NCBI RefSeq assembly: GCF_028554725.1 | Contig: NC_071668.1 | Coordinates: 52,247,732 to 52,311,731 of the forward strand | Length of the DNA stretch: 64,000 bases | Direction of reading: 5' to 3' | DNA from: Zeugodacus cucurbitae | Lineage: Eukaryota; Arthropoda; Insecta; Diptera; Tephritidae | The notes under the pieces: generated by a model | Told to the model about the DNA's origin: nothing | The model's input: only the letters and a program-made list of their open reading frames with translations | Database searches by the model: none | Shown: piece by piece, positions 34,330 through 47,000 of the stretch | How positions within the stretch are numbered: the first letter of the stretch is position 1 | Layout of the letters: the number at the start of each line of letters is the position of its first letter | Position numbers and translations under genes: made by a program

Positions 34330-36560
34330 CGACAATTTGGCCACATCCATCGTACACTTGTTACTTTCTTGGCTACACCCTCGACTAGTCACGTTAGACT
34401 TATAGGCATGCACTATGCAACTACTTGGGTCTGCTTTATACAAACGTCTCGACAACTTTGATTTACTCAAATTATTATGTGCCGCTGCGGTCGGTGGGTC
34501 GGTTGGTCGGTTGCTTGGTCTCGGTACGGCTGTGCGCATCTGTGCTGTCGCAACTGCAGTTGCCAAAAAATATTCCACAATTTTACGAGCTCACAAGAAG
34601 CACATGCATACAGACAAAGTTGAGGGCTTTGAAAATAATTGGAAAGGATTATTTATGTGAAAATAGTATTGGCTATTGGCGCTATGCCGCCTGCTTTGTT
34701 TGTGTGCGAGGGTGTATGTTTGTATGCGTTGTCGCTAGCGGCAGCCGACTGACAGCAACGCTGCAAGGCACAACATTTGAACCGCGTGCAAATAAGAGCT
34801 ATAACGGTTTTTGTATATCAATGTGTGTGTGTGGGTGTGTATGTAAATTTGGAATCGAAAATGTTGGCAAAAATGATTTCCTTTTTGGTTTCCACGTCCG
34901 CGTTCGCAGCTGCCAAATGCCAGGCTGCCAATTTCCGCTGTCGCTAGCGTTGTTGTTGTTATCTTCTTTCGCTTTTTTCTCCTTTCTTGCTTTTGTTGTT
35001 GTTGTTGTTGTTGTTTTTGCGTTATGCCTACTACGTCTACTGTGCCAGCCAAAGCTGTAGCTCCAGTTGATGCTGTATGTGAGCGTGTAATATTTGTGGT
35101 AAAGTGTGAGGTTATGGTTTGTGTGGAGAGAGGTCTTTGCAAGTTTTTGACCGACTTTGAAGCGTACACAAAGCGCCAGAGATTTTCGGGGCTTAATATT
35201 CTATTACACGTGCAATTTTTTTGCAATTTTTTTGTGTGTTCCTTTTTAATTTAATGTGGTTTCTGTTGCTTTCTTCTTCTTCTTCTTCTACTTGTGCTAT
35301 TTTATGCCTTCTTTTGGTGCTGCTTCTTCTTTTTGGAGTATTAAATATTTGTTGAAAAAGAACTCACATTTTATTTGAAAAAAATAACAGTTTTTGAAAC
35401 TTTTCGTACGCGTTTATTACACAGCGTCTCACTTTAGGCGAAAAAGTTTTTAATTTGAATTATTTTTTTTATTTTTATTTTATTTTTATTATATAATTCT
35501 TTATACACAATCAAGCTTATACAATGGCACACGTGTAAAATATTGAAATTATGCCATAACTCCTTGCAAATAAACGAAAACTCCTGCAGCTACACACTAG
35601 CGCACATAACGCTTACACAATTCTCCTTAAAATTCACGCACACACATATTAATAAGCTACTATGGACGTGTGTATATGTATGTGTGTGTAATTTCCATTA
35701 TTACATATTTTTTTTTAAATTTCGTCTGTTGGCTGCAAAGAATTTTTTGCTTTTTATGCGATGTTTTCCGCTAGCCAATGTCACCAAAATGTATGAAAAA
35801 TCAAAATCTCACTCATACACACGCACATTGGTACATTTATACACTTATGCAGCTGCTGCTGTCGTTGGAGTGGGAGGCGCAACGCGTCGCGAAACAATTG
35901 CACAATTTGAATAATAACCAATTGAGTTGCATTACCACTTCGGCCACAAACCAGCACTTATAAAATACGCACTTCATTTACACTTTTCGTTGCAGCTACG
36001 AGCTAGTTTTTAAGCAATTTTTTTTTTGAGTATTTATTAGGTTAGAATTTGGTTAGGAAGAGCAGTGTTAAGTGGTGCTACAACCGCAACAGCAGGATGT
36101 GTGTGCTAATGCTCGACCGAACGTACGCAAGACCATGGCGTGTATATGATTCGAAACATTACCCAGCAACAGCCAATCCGGGACTGAAAGCTCTTATCTA
36201 ATGCCAATTGCCAAAAAGCACAAACGCCGCCAAACAGCAGGCAACAGAAGCCTAAGCAGCAGCAGCAGCGCCAGCAACACGAATTGCAAATTCGGAGCGT
36301 AAGCAAAAAGCGTGAGAGCAGCGAGCCGTTCCCACCCGCCCCACAGACTGCGACCAAGCGTCGGATTGTGCGCCCAAACGCGCAACAACATGCCTGCCTA
36401 CTTATTCATAGTATGTCTGGCTGTCTGCGGATATGTGTGTGTGTGGTCGCATCTTGTGAAGCAGCACAAGAAATTCCCAGAGCAGCAGCAGCAACAGAGA
36501 CTAAAAGCCGCCAGCTGTCAAAGGCTAATCGTGCATAGTGGGTCGAGTGTGAGAAATGAG
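34330..36560. other. Second GC/CpG-richer microsatellite block
   Basis: It has CpG-containing unique DNA with GTCGGTCGGTTGCTTGGTC (about 34,490), (GTT)n at 34,996-35,016, (TTC)n near 35,270, (CAG)n at 36,258-36,272 and 36,480-36,495, and (GT)n at 34,825 and 35,670. The frames at 34,425-35,060 and 36,312-36,653 read through these runs and look non-coding. It could hold a promoter or 5'UTR of a gene outside the window. Confidence 0.3.
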
Positions 36561-36779
36561 GGGATAGAATTGCGTCGATTTTATTTGTTTTTAAGTTTAT
36601 TGGATTATAAACAACAAATGTTTTTTTTTCTCTGCGGAAAGATTGATGACTGACAGGAATCTTCTAGATTTAGACACATGCTCACAAAGCCAACCACCTT
36701 CTGGCGGTACCTCATTTGAATGAAAAGTGCAGACTGAGCTGTAAGGAAACTCTCAAATTGCGTCTGGACGCTCGCTTTC

Positions 36780-37420
36780 GAAGTAATCCTTCCCCTGGAG
36801 AAGTGCAACTTGGAGCACTACAGACAGATTGATCTTCTGAAAGACCTTCTAGCCTTCCCGGCACCTCTGAAAGATTTAATTCATTCAAACCGTTCAGGTC
36901 CCCTGGACCATATGGTATCATACCAGCGCAGCTACAACGGACTTTCAGCCTATAATATAGCTGGTTGGTACCCATATATGCAAACTGCATTAGACTGGGC
37001 AACATTCCGGGGGCTTGGATGCATTCTATTGTATTGAAAACGCTAGAGAGACTGATCGATCGATACGTAAGGGTTAGGATACCTTGAATACGTCTCTCTA
37101 ATACTAAACACGTTTACTATAAATGGACACAGCCTTACACATGGTTGTCACCTGCATAAAGAAGGCTAACAGACACAAATCTGCGAAAGAATGATCGTGG
37201 TGGAATGGGGCACCGCACAGGTACACCCTGATGTAAACAGGGAGGAGTTCTCTCACCCATCCTCTAGATCATGGTCCGACGCTAGACGACCTTCTGGGGA
37301 AGCTTGAGGAAATCGAATGCCGAATGATCGTCTATGCAGACGACGTGGTTCTTATGGTTGAAGATAAATTTCTGTCCTCAATAGAGTCATCGAACTTAAC
37401 CTAACCTAACCTATATTTTA
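36780..37420 (+). pseudogene. LOA/jockey-like LINE reverse transcriptase fossil
   Basis: Broken plus-strand frames give FNSFKPFRSPGPYGIIPAQL (the FKPxKSPGPDGI block), later GCKQGGVLSPIL-like residues near 37,230-37,262, and IVYADDVVLMVED at about 37,329 with the catalytic YADD. The copy ends at 37,395 in CTTAACCTAACCTAACCTA. Many stops. Confidence 0.6.
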
Positions 37421-38609
37421 TGAGTTTTTTTCTTGCAATAACTTTCAAAAATAATTTTAACTGTAATAATTTTTAAAATGTATAATGTTATTAATGAATT
37501 ACATATAAAAAGTAAGAGATTATCTCTTTTGAAAGAACCACAGAAATTGCAACCACTTTCAATCTAAATTAAATGATCGTAAACGTATGACAAATACTAC
37601 AATAAGAACATACAAAGCAATCAAAATATATAAATTTCTATGGCATGCATTCAACCAATTGTCCCACTGTGAAGTGTAAAATTGCCAATTCTTTAAGAGG
37701 AGTGTAATGAACGGGATAGCCAGCGAGAGAAGCAAGGTGAAAATTGTTGCAAAAAAGCGTCACTCAGAGAGCAAGCATCACTCACTCTACTCTCTCAATG
37801 TTTAATCACTCACATTTTCCTTCCCAAATTTTGTATTGGTAGTTTTTCAGCTGTTGGACTGGCTTTGGCGCTATGTTGTTGTTATGCCACAACTAATATG
37901 TGGGTGGTGGTACTATTAACTGCATTGACTGTGGACCATGTGCGCGCACAGCATATCATAAGTATGCCCAGAAAAAACGCGAGATAAACACATGCGGAAG
38001 AACATGAAAAAGTGGACAACTTTTATTCTCACGTAATAACATCGTTATCAACACTAAATGCTCAACACAAACGGAATAAAGGATGCTAAGTTGATGAAGC
38101 ACAACACTTAGATGCCGTTGTGTTCGGGGTATGACAAATCTCGAGTGCGTGAATAAATCCACCATACATACCCACATGTACGACATATACCTATTTAATT
38201 ATGCGAGTATGATGCCCTTATTTTTTGACAAAAACCACCAGGTGGTAAACTTGCGTAGACGACATTTCTAATTTTACAAAGGAGTAGATTATTATTTGTA
38301 AAATTTTATAATTATTTTGAAAAAAAAAGTTCGCATAAAATGATACTAACCTCGCTACCTTTAAATTAAATTTCTGAAGATCTAAAGATCTGTTTCCGGT
38401 TTACTTATAACACCAAGCAGACCGATAAGTTTGTATCGCGAGAGCATTTGAATTGAATACATATGTATGTCAAGATTGCCTCATGGAACGTCGGCTTTTC
38501 CCTCTTTTCGTGTATGACTTCACTAACCAATAAATCACAAACTATTCAGAGAGACCAAATTGTCATAATCATTATTTCTATCATTCTTGGCGAGTACTTA
38601 CTAATATTA
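37421..38609. other. Spacer, no gene seen
   Basis: Includes a GAGAGA/CACTCTC-rich stretch at 37,720-37,830 and otherwise AT-rich DNA. No coding feature recognised. Confidence 0.4.
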
Positions 38610-38612
38610 CAG

Positions 38613-38760
38613 GTCTCCAATCTTTTAAAACGGCTGCGAAATTTCTTCAAATTGCCTAAACTTAATCCACCGTATTATACGAATCTGGCTCGGATCTTTC
38701 CCTGTTCACAGACCACAAAAATGGCCTTGCTGCCTCCTCAGCCTCCTCCAAATGAAGAGG
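38613..38760 (+). CDS. Candidate isolated exon, unknown product
   Basis: The sequence between an acceptor-like ACTAATATTACAG (ending 38,612) and a donor-like GAG/GTAATA (after 38,760) stays open and has a less AT-biased, protein-like composition: NLLKRLRNFFKLPKLNPPYY, then MALLPPQPPPNEE. I do not recognise it. It may belong to an unlisted transposon or to a gene whose other exons I cannot see. No linked exon with matching phase was found nearby. Confidence 0.2.
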
Positions 38761-39275
38761 TAATATTCGAAATGTAAGAAAATATTTACAACCGATATAT
38801 TACCTTCGCGACCAACTGCAACAAAAATAAAATCGTCTAGACTTTGGAGAAAGTCTTGTGTTTTTTTGGGTTTTCAATTTTAAATTTTCTTCGACCTTTA
38901 TAACCTATCACAGAAGTTTGTTGAAGCCCAGAAACAGAACAAAGTACAAAGAAACTGATTACTCTCCAAATATGTTGATACTCTGGACTCATTTTTGAAT
39001 GAACTGCTATTTGGTTATAACATCCAGCAAAACTGATCATCATCGTAGTAATTAAAAATCCGTCTCAAAAATAACGTACTGTAAAGCTATTATAAAATGT
39101 AGGGCACTTTGAGAACATTGAAATAGCAGAGAATCTTGAAAACAGAAAATTTAGCAGCCGATAAAATTAGCGTAGCAATACCCCAACTTAATTTTATATT
39201 TCTAACTTTAAGTATACTATTTAATATATTTAATGTGCATGCAAATTTGTTTGAGCTGATTTCTGTAAGCATAGA
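38761..39275. other. Spacer, no gene seen
   Basis: No feature recognised. Confidence 0.4.
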
Positions 39276-39690
39276 CTTATAGCCTTTTCGCACAGCCAAA
39301 TTAATTTAATACATTTAGATTGTAATTGAGAAACCAGTTTTTGCTTTTCGCACAGCCGACTACTCGATTAATTATTGATTTTCCTGTTCATAAGGAGTTA
39401 GGAAGTTTCATCAGCTTATTGTTATTTTATCAATAAATACAGACAAGTTTACAGTGTGGACAACAAGCCGCAGAGTAACTTTACTCATATTTTATCTATT
39501 AAAACAGACAAACTTAAAGCGTGGACAACATAGAACATTGCATTCCTGTTTCAACTCCATTTATATTCGATTAAAAATTAATCTAGTATAATAAGATTTT
39601 TCTCTTGTCTGGTAAATCGATCTATACCAGCGCTTTAATTGAGCAAACCAGTTAATTGATCAATTAATTCCTGTGCGAAAAAGCTATGAG
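39276..39690. mobile_element. MITE, TTATAGCCTTTTCGCACAG family, copy 2
   Basis: The left end CTTATAGCCTTTTCGCACAG and the right end (reverse complement CTCATAGCTTTTTCGCACAG) match at 18 of 20 positions. Its inside parallels copy 1 (29,678) but has an extra partly duplicated piece: ACAGACAAGTTTACAGTGTGGACAA and ACAGACAAACTTAAAGCGTGGACAA at about 39,440 and 39,505. It is AT-rich and non-coding. Confidence 0.7.
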
Positions 39691-40769
39691 ACAGTGTGTC
39701 AACTATTTAAAACACAACAAATATAATGGTCCATGTTAGAGCCTAAAGAGCTCATTAAACAAGGTATAATCGTAGTCTGTGGTAGAGACCATTGTAGATA
39801 ACACTATAACCACGTCCTGTCTTCTCTTCTAAAAGGAAAACATACTACTCATTATTATTCAAACAGTCGACGATTGGTTATTATACCCCTGCAGAGCTTC
39901 AACTAGATCAAATCGTTTACTACATTATCATGTTGAATCCTCTCAAGTTCTCGAAGTCCACAATTAAAAACACCATCGTTTAAATTGTTAAAATTATGTC
40001 TGAAAGTCAAAAGATTTCATTTAGCGAGTTCAAGTTTGATAATTTTTAATAACAAAGTAAAACACCACATTCAAATTTTAGAAGAGACTTGGCCGAAATA
40101 AGTTATCAACACGATATTAATTTCTTGAATAGTGTGAGCTAAAAAGTTATTTTCAAAAGAACTATATTTTACCACAAACAATTGCTACCTTTCCTAAATA
40201 TTGCCTAAACACATCAAATTTCAAAAATCATATAGGCTCTCACCTTACGCCACTTTGTCGCTCAGTCTATCTGCTATAGCAAGCTTTTAAACATGTGTTT
40301 TTGGCATTAAATTTCAACATTTTACTCTCACTCTCTCACATGCTGTGCTTCTCATTTGGTGGAGTTGCTCTTTACCAGTACCGTAATTGGTGCCCACAGA
40401 CAACATGGCGCTTAACTGTTGTGTCCTTCAAGTACCTGCCATCACCAACAACCAGCTAACCAGTTACATGTTGCTACAATCAATCCAGAAGTGAAACTCC
40501 CCACTTACCATTGTGTGCCTCTCCGTTGAAGATGCAGCAATTCGCTCTTTTGTGTTTATTTGTATAGACGAGATGGTTGTTTACATTTCTGCTTTGTATT
40601 GTGTTGCTATTATTGTTGTTGAGTTGAGAGTGGGTATACAGTGCGTATGAGTAACATTCTTTTGAGCGACGCTTTTACTTTGATGCTTTGATTTGTGCGT
40701 GGGAGTTAATTTGTTAACGTATTTTCATATTTAAAATTTTGAACACATATTTCGAGAGATTTTCTCAGT
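39691..40769. other. Spacer, no gene seen
   Basis: Includes a CTCTCACTCTCTCAC stretch near 40,325 and one isolated GCGTATGAGTAACATT word at 40,644. No coding feature recognised. Confidence 0.4.
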
Positions 40770-41425
40770 TCTCGATTCGGTTTGAAATGGCTAAACATGG
40801 AAAATAAAGAATTCTGGTACAACAAAAAATCATACGATATTGTCCTAGACATTCCAAGAATCCCGTAAATCTTTTGGTTTTGCCTAAGTTTATGAACACA
40901 GCGGAGATATCTAAACTGAGGTCCAAAATCTTTTCAGGGTACAGAAAACGGGTGAATTTCAACAGACAAATAAGTAGTACCCGTCCAAACACTGTCAACT
41001 GGGCAGCTGTAACAATAACAGACGGATTTGATCCATGTTCCAACGTCTCCCAATATAAAAACTCCAAATCTCTATCAAATTACTGCGAAGAAATCATCTT
41101 AAAACTACAGGATCTTTGGGTCAACAATGCCCGCACATCCCATTTGATTTTTAGAAAATCCGAGGAGCAAATGGAAAGTAACGAAACTTCCAAAATAAGA
41201 CACTATTAAAATTTGGAAGAAAGAGACTATTGAAAAATTTGACATAAGAACTTTAGTATGCATGTCTAATTGGGAGACGCGATGTGGCGAATGCGACCAT
41301 TTTATCAAGACTACAGGGTGGTTCAAAGAGGGTTTAATGGTGTGAGGGTATCCCAGTCCCGGTGGTGTCACAATGGGACTTCCAAAAGCCTTGGTGCGTC
41401 GACAGACACCACTTAACCTAACCTA
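40770..41425 (+). pseudogene. Probable LINE 3' fragment with CTTAACCTAACCTA tail
   Basis: A plus frame (40,874-41,209) has TARTSHLIFRKSEEQ-like charged residues but no named domain. Downstream, WETRCGECDHF and the end TGGTGTCACAATGGGACTTC, then CACTTAACCTAACCTAAAA, look like the 3' tail of LOA/R1-type LINEs. The same tail closes the fossil at 37,395. Confidence 0.4.
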
Positions 41426-41699
41426 AAAGATTCCATTCGTTTTGGGAACTATGTACTATTGGCGGCTATTCATTCGAAAAAGTAAGACTTCTCTATCTCC
41501 AAACTAGCATAAATGAACAACATTTTCTAATTAAAATAAACATCTGAAGAAGAGAGTGGAAGTTAAATATTGTCGTTGAAGACAAATTCGCTATAATATA
41601 GAAGAGGAACTCAGCTATTCGGGTACTCCGGTATTTACCAAATCACTAAGTTTGAGGAAGGTTTTAAGAACAATTATTTATATTCCTATCAAGCTGACT

Positions 41700-43375
41700 A
41701 GCGTGAAAAGAACTTAATAGATTACCTATAGGTAACGCATGTAGAGGCCAAGGTGGTAATCTGGTCACCGATGTCCATACTGGGATTATGGAGAGAACAC
41801 TTCTCCGACCTGCTGAATAGCAGTGAAAGTACAACACCAGGAGATGGCGATGAAACAGATGTTCCATTACCCGACCATGAAGAAATTCGAATAGCAATTA
41901 CCCACTTCTATCGACAGCACGAAAAGCTGCCTTTATGCCGCTATGTCTGAATTTCGTATCCGCGCAAAACTAATACGGCTGTTTAAGCTGACGTTGAACA
42001 ACACCAAAAGCTCCGTCAGGATCGGGAGGGACCTCTGCCTGCCGTTCGATACCAAAGGAGGTTTCAGACAAGATGACTCACTATCGTGTGACTTCTTTAA
42101 CTTGATGCTGGAAAAAAAAAACAAGAAAAAACGTTATCTTCGGCTGTACCGAAGCTAATATACCCTTCACAGGTGTATTTCTTTTAGTAACTATGTGTTT
42201 AAGCAAATCTAAAGACGTAAGAAAAAGTAAGTAAAAAAAAGAAAACATTTTACTAATTCTTTTTAGTCGGGTAGTTTGCTAGAAACATTAAGGTTATATA
42301 GTTAACCGATCTGAACAATTTCTTCGGAGATTATATTATTACCTTAAGCAGTAATCCATGTCAAATTTCGTGAAGATACCACGTCAAATGCGAAAATTTT
42401 CCATATAAGCCATTGATTCCGATCGTTCGGTTTGTATGGCAGCTATATGCTAAAGTGAACCGATCTGAACATTTTTTCGGAGATTAAATTATTTCTATGA
42501 ACAATAACTCACACCAAATTTCGTGAAGATATGTAGTAAAATGCGGAAGTTTTCCATACAAGCCCTTGATTCCGATCGATCAGTTTGCATGGCAGCTATA
42601 TGATCCGTCAAATGAGCAGCTTCTTGAAGAGAAAATAACATCTGCGAACATCTAAACGATATCTTAAAAACTGAAGGACTAGTTCGTATATATACAGACA
42701 GACGGACGGACGGACAGACAGACAGACGGACATGGCTAAATCGACTCAGTTCAACATACTGATATTTTATAGGTATATATACCCTGTTCAGGGTATAATA
42801 ATATGAGCAGCAGAGCTAAATAGATAAAGTACAATTTTCTATAAGAGTGTACAGCTGCTGACATACGCCGATGTTAATGATAATGGCATAATCGCTCTTG
42901 CCAACAGGTTCTTCTTTGGACTGAGTAGGCGATTGAAAAGTAAAGTCCTCTCACGAGGAACCGAAATCAAACTCTACAAGTCGCTTATCATCGTCCTGTA
43001 TTATGGTGCAGAAGCGTGGACGATGACAACATCCGATGAGACGACACTAGAAGTTTTCGAGAGGAAAATTTTGCGCAAAATTTTGCCAACGCGAATACCG
43101 TAGACGATGGAACGATGAGTTGTACGAGTTATACGACGACATTGACATAGTTGAGCGAATAAAAAGACAGCGGCTACGCTGGCTAGGTCATGTTGTCCGA
43201 ATGGACGAAAACACTCCAACTTTGAAAGTGTTCGATGCAGTACCCGCTAGAAAGACCAAGTGGAAGTGACCTGGCGGCACTTGGAATTTCCAAATGGCAC
43301 CAAACTGCAAAACAGAGAAATGAATGGCGCGCTCTGGTGGCTTCGGCTATAACCGGCTAAACGGTTTCTACGCCA
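41700..43375 (+). pseudogene. RTE-like LINE fossil, internally deleted and split by a Helentron-like element
   Basis: Plus-strand relative of the LINE at 18,022. It reads ILGLWREHFSDLLN (about 41,778) and VPLPDHEEIRIAIT, then a deletion of some hundreds of bases joins to FYRQHEKLPLCRYV, IRAKLIRLFKLTLNNTKSSV, DTKGGFRQDDSLSCDFFNLM. A 678-bp Helentron-like element follows at 42,122-42,799. The RT then resumes with the YADD region degraded (AYADVNDNGI-like), NRFFFGLSRRLKSKVLSRGT, RWNDELYELYDDIDIVERI and LRWLGHVVRMDENTPTLKVF, ending at about 43,375. Confidence 0.75.
42122..42799 (-). mobile_element. Helentron-like element, second family (DINE-1/mini-me type)
   Basis: On the minus strand it starts TATTATACCCTGAACAGGGT, which folds on itself, and continues with the characteristic CGATTTAGCCATGTCCGTC and (GTCT/GTCC)n tract (42,695-42,733). 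It ends with the subterminal repeat AAGGGTATATTA, the stem-loop CTTCGGTACAGCCGAAG and CGTTTTTTCTTG. The architecture equals that of the TATACTCTCGCAA family but the sequences differ. The CATGTCCGTCTGTC core is known from dipteran DINE-1/mini-me elements. Inserted inside a LINE fossil. Confidence 0.75.
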
Positions 43376-43667
43376 ATACATAGGTAACGCTTAATCACAT
43401 AAAGCAAATAAAATTGTTAATTATGTTGAATCTTTCATACTTTCGTTAAGATTATATAAACTATTTATAACACCCATATCGCACTTGGCTAGACTACACT
43501 CCTCTTCTGTCGCTTCTGTTTTCGTTCGGTATATGGAGGATACTTTGAATGGCTGATGGATTTTCAAAGTCGAATTCTCAGAAGAAAGATTGAAACATCT
43601 ACAACCAGCGACATTGTTTTTCGTTCAAGCACTTACTGTCTCTTTATAGATTTGGGAATACTATATA
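43376..43667. other. Short spacer
   Basis: No feature recognised. Confidence 0.4.
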
Positions 43668-43765
43668 CCAGAGCTCTTGGTATACGATTAATCGACTAAC
43701 CGGATTAACCGGAAATAGCATTATTCGAATAATAATATTCGGTATTCCGTTTTCGAGGCAGTCGG
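43668..43765. repeat. Second copy of the AATAGTCG-family end
   Basis: AGCTCTTGGTATACGATTAA, CGACTAACCGGATTAACCGG and ATTATTCGAATAATA match the reverse complement of 30,905-30,990 with scattered changes. Confidence 0.55.
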
Positions 43766-44063
43766 AACACTGACAACTCGGGAACGTTCAACTAAATTAT
43801 TTGTGGAATATTTTCTGAAACTACGACAACGATAATACAATTTTCTACAATATATTCACTTCATTTTATTAATTTAAATTGTATGTATGGATTTTGTTAA
43901 TTATAAATTTTTGTTGTTGGTGTCATTTCATGCAAAACAATACATTATTCATATGATATTATATATATATGTATAAATATGCTTATGTAAAGGAATAAAA
44001 CTATAATTTAGTTAAGTGTGTACTTTTAAAGCTGTGTCTATGATTGCGCACTCTCTCTCTACA
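43766..44063. other. Downstream flank / probable 3'UTR of CYLD
   Basis: On the CYLD strand this follows the stop codon. TTTATTCC at 43,992 (GGAATAAA on the minus strand) lies about 65 bp beyond the stop and is a plausible polyadenylation signal. Confidence 0.4.
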
Positions 44064-47000
44064 TTAGCGGTACATCATCACATCGGTGCTCTGATACATG
44101 CACATATAGGCATCACAGAAAAGTCGCTTCGCGTGTTCCGGCAACATTTTGTCATTCGTCGATGTCTCATTAACCACACGCGCACCCTCCTCCGAAAGCC
44201 AAAGCGGTAAATCGGGTACCGTTATCATCTCCGGTATATTATAGCCATTCTTCTCGCCTAAAATGCAGTTTTCATTTACACAGACTACTTAAATTTTACA
44301 TTTATTGCATTTACCTTTACGATCGGCCATGGAATCGAAAAAACACCAAGGTGCATCGGGACCCGAACCGGCCTTAACGAACGCGACATAATGCGAAGTC
44401 TCTATGCAAACGACAGCAAATAATTCCATATACAAGCGCGGAACTGTCATGTGATCGGCCATTATACGGAAATCTTGCGGCACTGACAATTTCTTTGGCG
44501 TATGGTTTGTTCTAAAAATAATTCCAAAATTAAAAAGCGGGAACACATTGAAATTTAAGAAAAAAATACCTGCGCGCATGCATATGTACAGTATCGCGGC
44601 ATTTAAGGCAAAATGCTGTACTCTCCAAACCAACACCACCTTGCAGAACACCGTAGCAATCGCGGCACTCATACTCGGCTAACTTGCCGCATACAGAACA
44701 TTGGCGGGGAGCTAGTGGAAGAGCACAATTATGTTATATAATTTAATTTGAACAATAATAGAAAGAGAAAATTAAATTTTATAAATTTAACTGATCAATA
44801 ATATAAAGTAAAATGTCTCACGTACAGTCCTCAATGATATCGGTGACATCCAGCAGTTGAGAGGGCAAAATTCTGGGATACATTTTGAAATTTTTGCCGA
44901 AGCGCGGCATTTGTATAATCAAGCATGACGGCACTTCCTTCAATTTGATATCGGATGAATGAAAACTCTGTTCGAATAGTTGTTGTACTGTGGGGAAACA
45001 CAAACGCTCATCCTTTTCAACGAACAACTGATAGAAATAGGCATCTTGACCAGAACTCAGCTGAAAACAAATCAAAAAAATTTAATAATTATAGCTAAAA
45101 TTGAAATACTTCCAATTTTTTGTTATTTGTAAATTCTATTTTACCTTCAAAAACGGTTCTACGCGCATTATTTGCGCTAACAAACTATTGAGAAATTCCT
45201 CGGGATCTTTCTCTTCACTGGTCAAACCACTAACGGAGCTTAGTTTATCCAATAGCTGACGTAATTTCATGACACGATCGGCGCGTACAAAAACATTTTT
45301 GCGCAGCGGATTGACGATCTCTTCGCGCAACACCTTCTGTACCTCCATATAGCTGGGAATATCCTGCGGCGAGAGAGTAATAATTATAAGAGTAAGGAGT
45401 AATAATTACAATGAAGTATTTACATCAGCCTCCTGCGGTCGGAAAAGCAACGAATCGAAGACCGGCGTAAAAGTGAACATGGCAAACAATGTTGCATCCA
45501 GATAACAGGAATTATGATGTCCTTGTATACCTTTGAACTTGCCACAATTTTCCTCCAACTCTTCCAAACTTTTAATCTCTGCAAGTTATTTTATAAAAAT
45601 GTGATAACTACATTTCGACAACTGCAAATGTTATTTTACTCACTTAATGGTGCAACCGCGCCTGGCACCGACGGACAATCAACTTGTCCGAACATTTTCG
45701 AATCGGTCGGTATATTTGCAGCAGCCTTACCATCCAACTCAATGAAGCGGCGATCTGTGCAGCAGCGATCTGAAGTGACGAAAAGTGCGCGGCCGTCATG
45801 ACACTTGAAATAACTGTAAAATTGAGTGAAGACAAAATAATAATTGCAACATTTATATCATAGTAAATTCATTTATTTTCAACACACATACCGCACGCAT
45901 TTATAGATGCCATTAGTGGTCGGCAATGTACGATCGTCCTGATCCTCTTCAAGTTCCACGCCAACCATAATTTGTTTACGTCCCTGCGCAGTGCCTATCC
46001 AACGTATAACGCCGTACAAATTCTCCGACGCCTCCGGTATGGATACCTCCACCATTGAACCAACGCCTAATGCGGTGTCGGGTATATCTTGCAAGGGCGT
46101 ATATTTCACCAACTCCACTTCAGCCGGTGGTGTATCGATATCAACCAAATTGTCGTAGACCGGTGAATCACGCGAATTAGCATATTCTGCAAAATTAAAG
46201 GAAAAAATGGAAAGTTAGAAAATAGAGACATTTGAACTCTAATACTCTGAACTCTAGCAGTGAGTTATAAATAAATCAAATTCGAAAGAAAGAGACCAAC
46301 AACCTGGTGAGACATTTGGTGAATAGTTGTATAGCCCACTTGGCCCAGACGCGAACAATTCCAAAACAGTTAAGGGTATATTATTGTAAATTGAAGTGTC
46401 ACTCGTTGCTAATGAGCTGGTACTTTGTGTTTCCATATTTAAGCAATATTAATTGTGGATTAAAACAAAAAACTACAACACCGAAATGTAAACACTTGCC
46501 ACTACCAGACGTACTATTTATAATCAAATCACACAATCATCTGAAAAGCAATTTCAAATGTTGTGCACTCTGTATTAGAATGGATATAAATATAAATATG
46601 TCAGAGTAGCGAGTAAAGACGAACGATTCAAAACTATTGGTATTCGGATGATTTGAGAGATATCAAAAATCGCCAATAACCTAATAGTTTTTTGGCATAT
46701 GATACATACATGTTAAAAATGATTTTAAAAATTAATTAGAAATGATAATACAAATAGTAAAAAATAAAATTAACGAAAACAAACTACAATATAAAGTAAT
46801 AGTAAAAATGTATAAACCAAATAAAATTATATAAAACAAAAAAAAATCATTTTAATTAAATTTTAAAATAAAATTTAATTTAATTCAAAGTTAATATTAA
46901 ACAAATATATACATTTATTTAAGTATATAAAGTTGTTTATAAACTATTACTATTTACGTAACAAGCCAAATTTAATTTAAAAATATATTTAAAAAATCAT

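Noticed and set aside
34425..35226. 211-codon plus and 163-codon minus frames
   Set aside because: The plus frame ends in a Val run encoded by GTTGTTGTT and the minus one in a Gln run encoded by CAACAACAA of the same repeat; neither has a domain.
37390..41425. Interstitial telomere
   Set aside because: AACCT words are only 2-3 units long and sit at LINE 3' ends; Diptera do not use TTAGG telomeres.
45514..45801. Plus-strand 95-codon frame
   Set aside because: Antisense shadow of CYLD exons 4 and 5.
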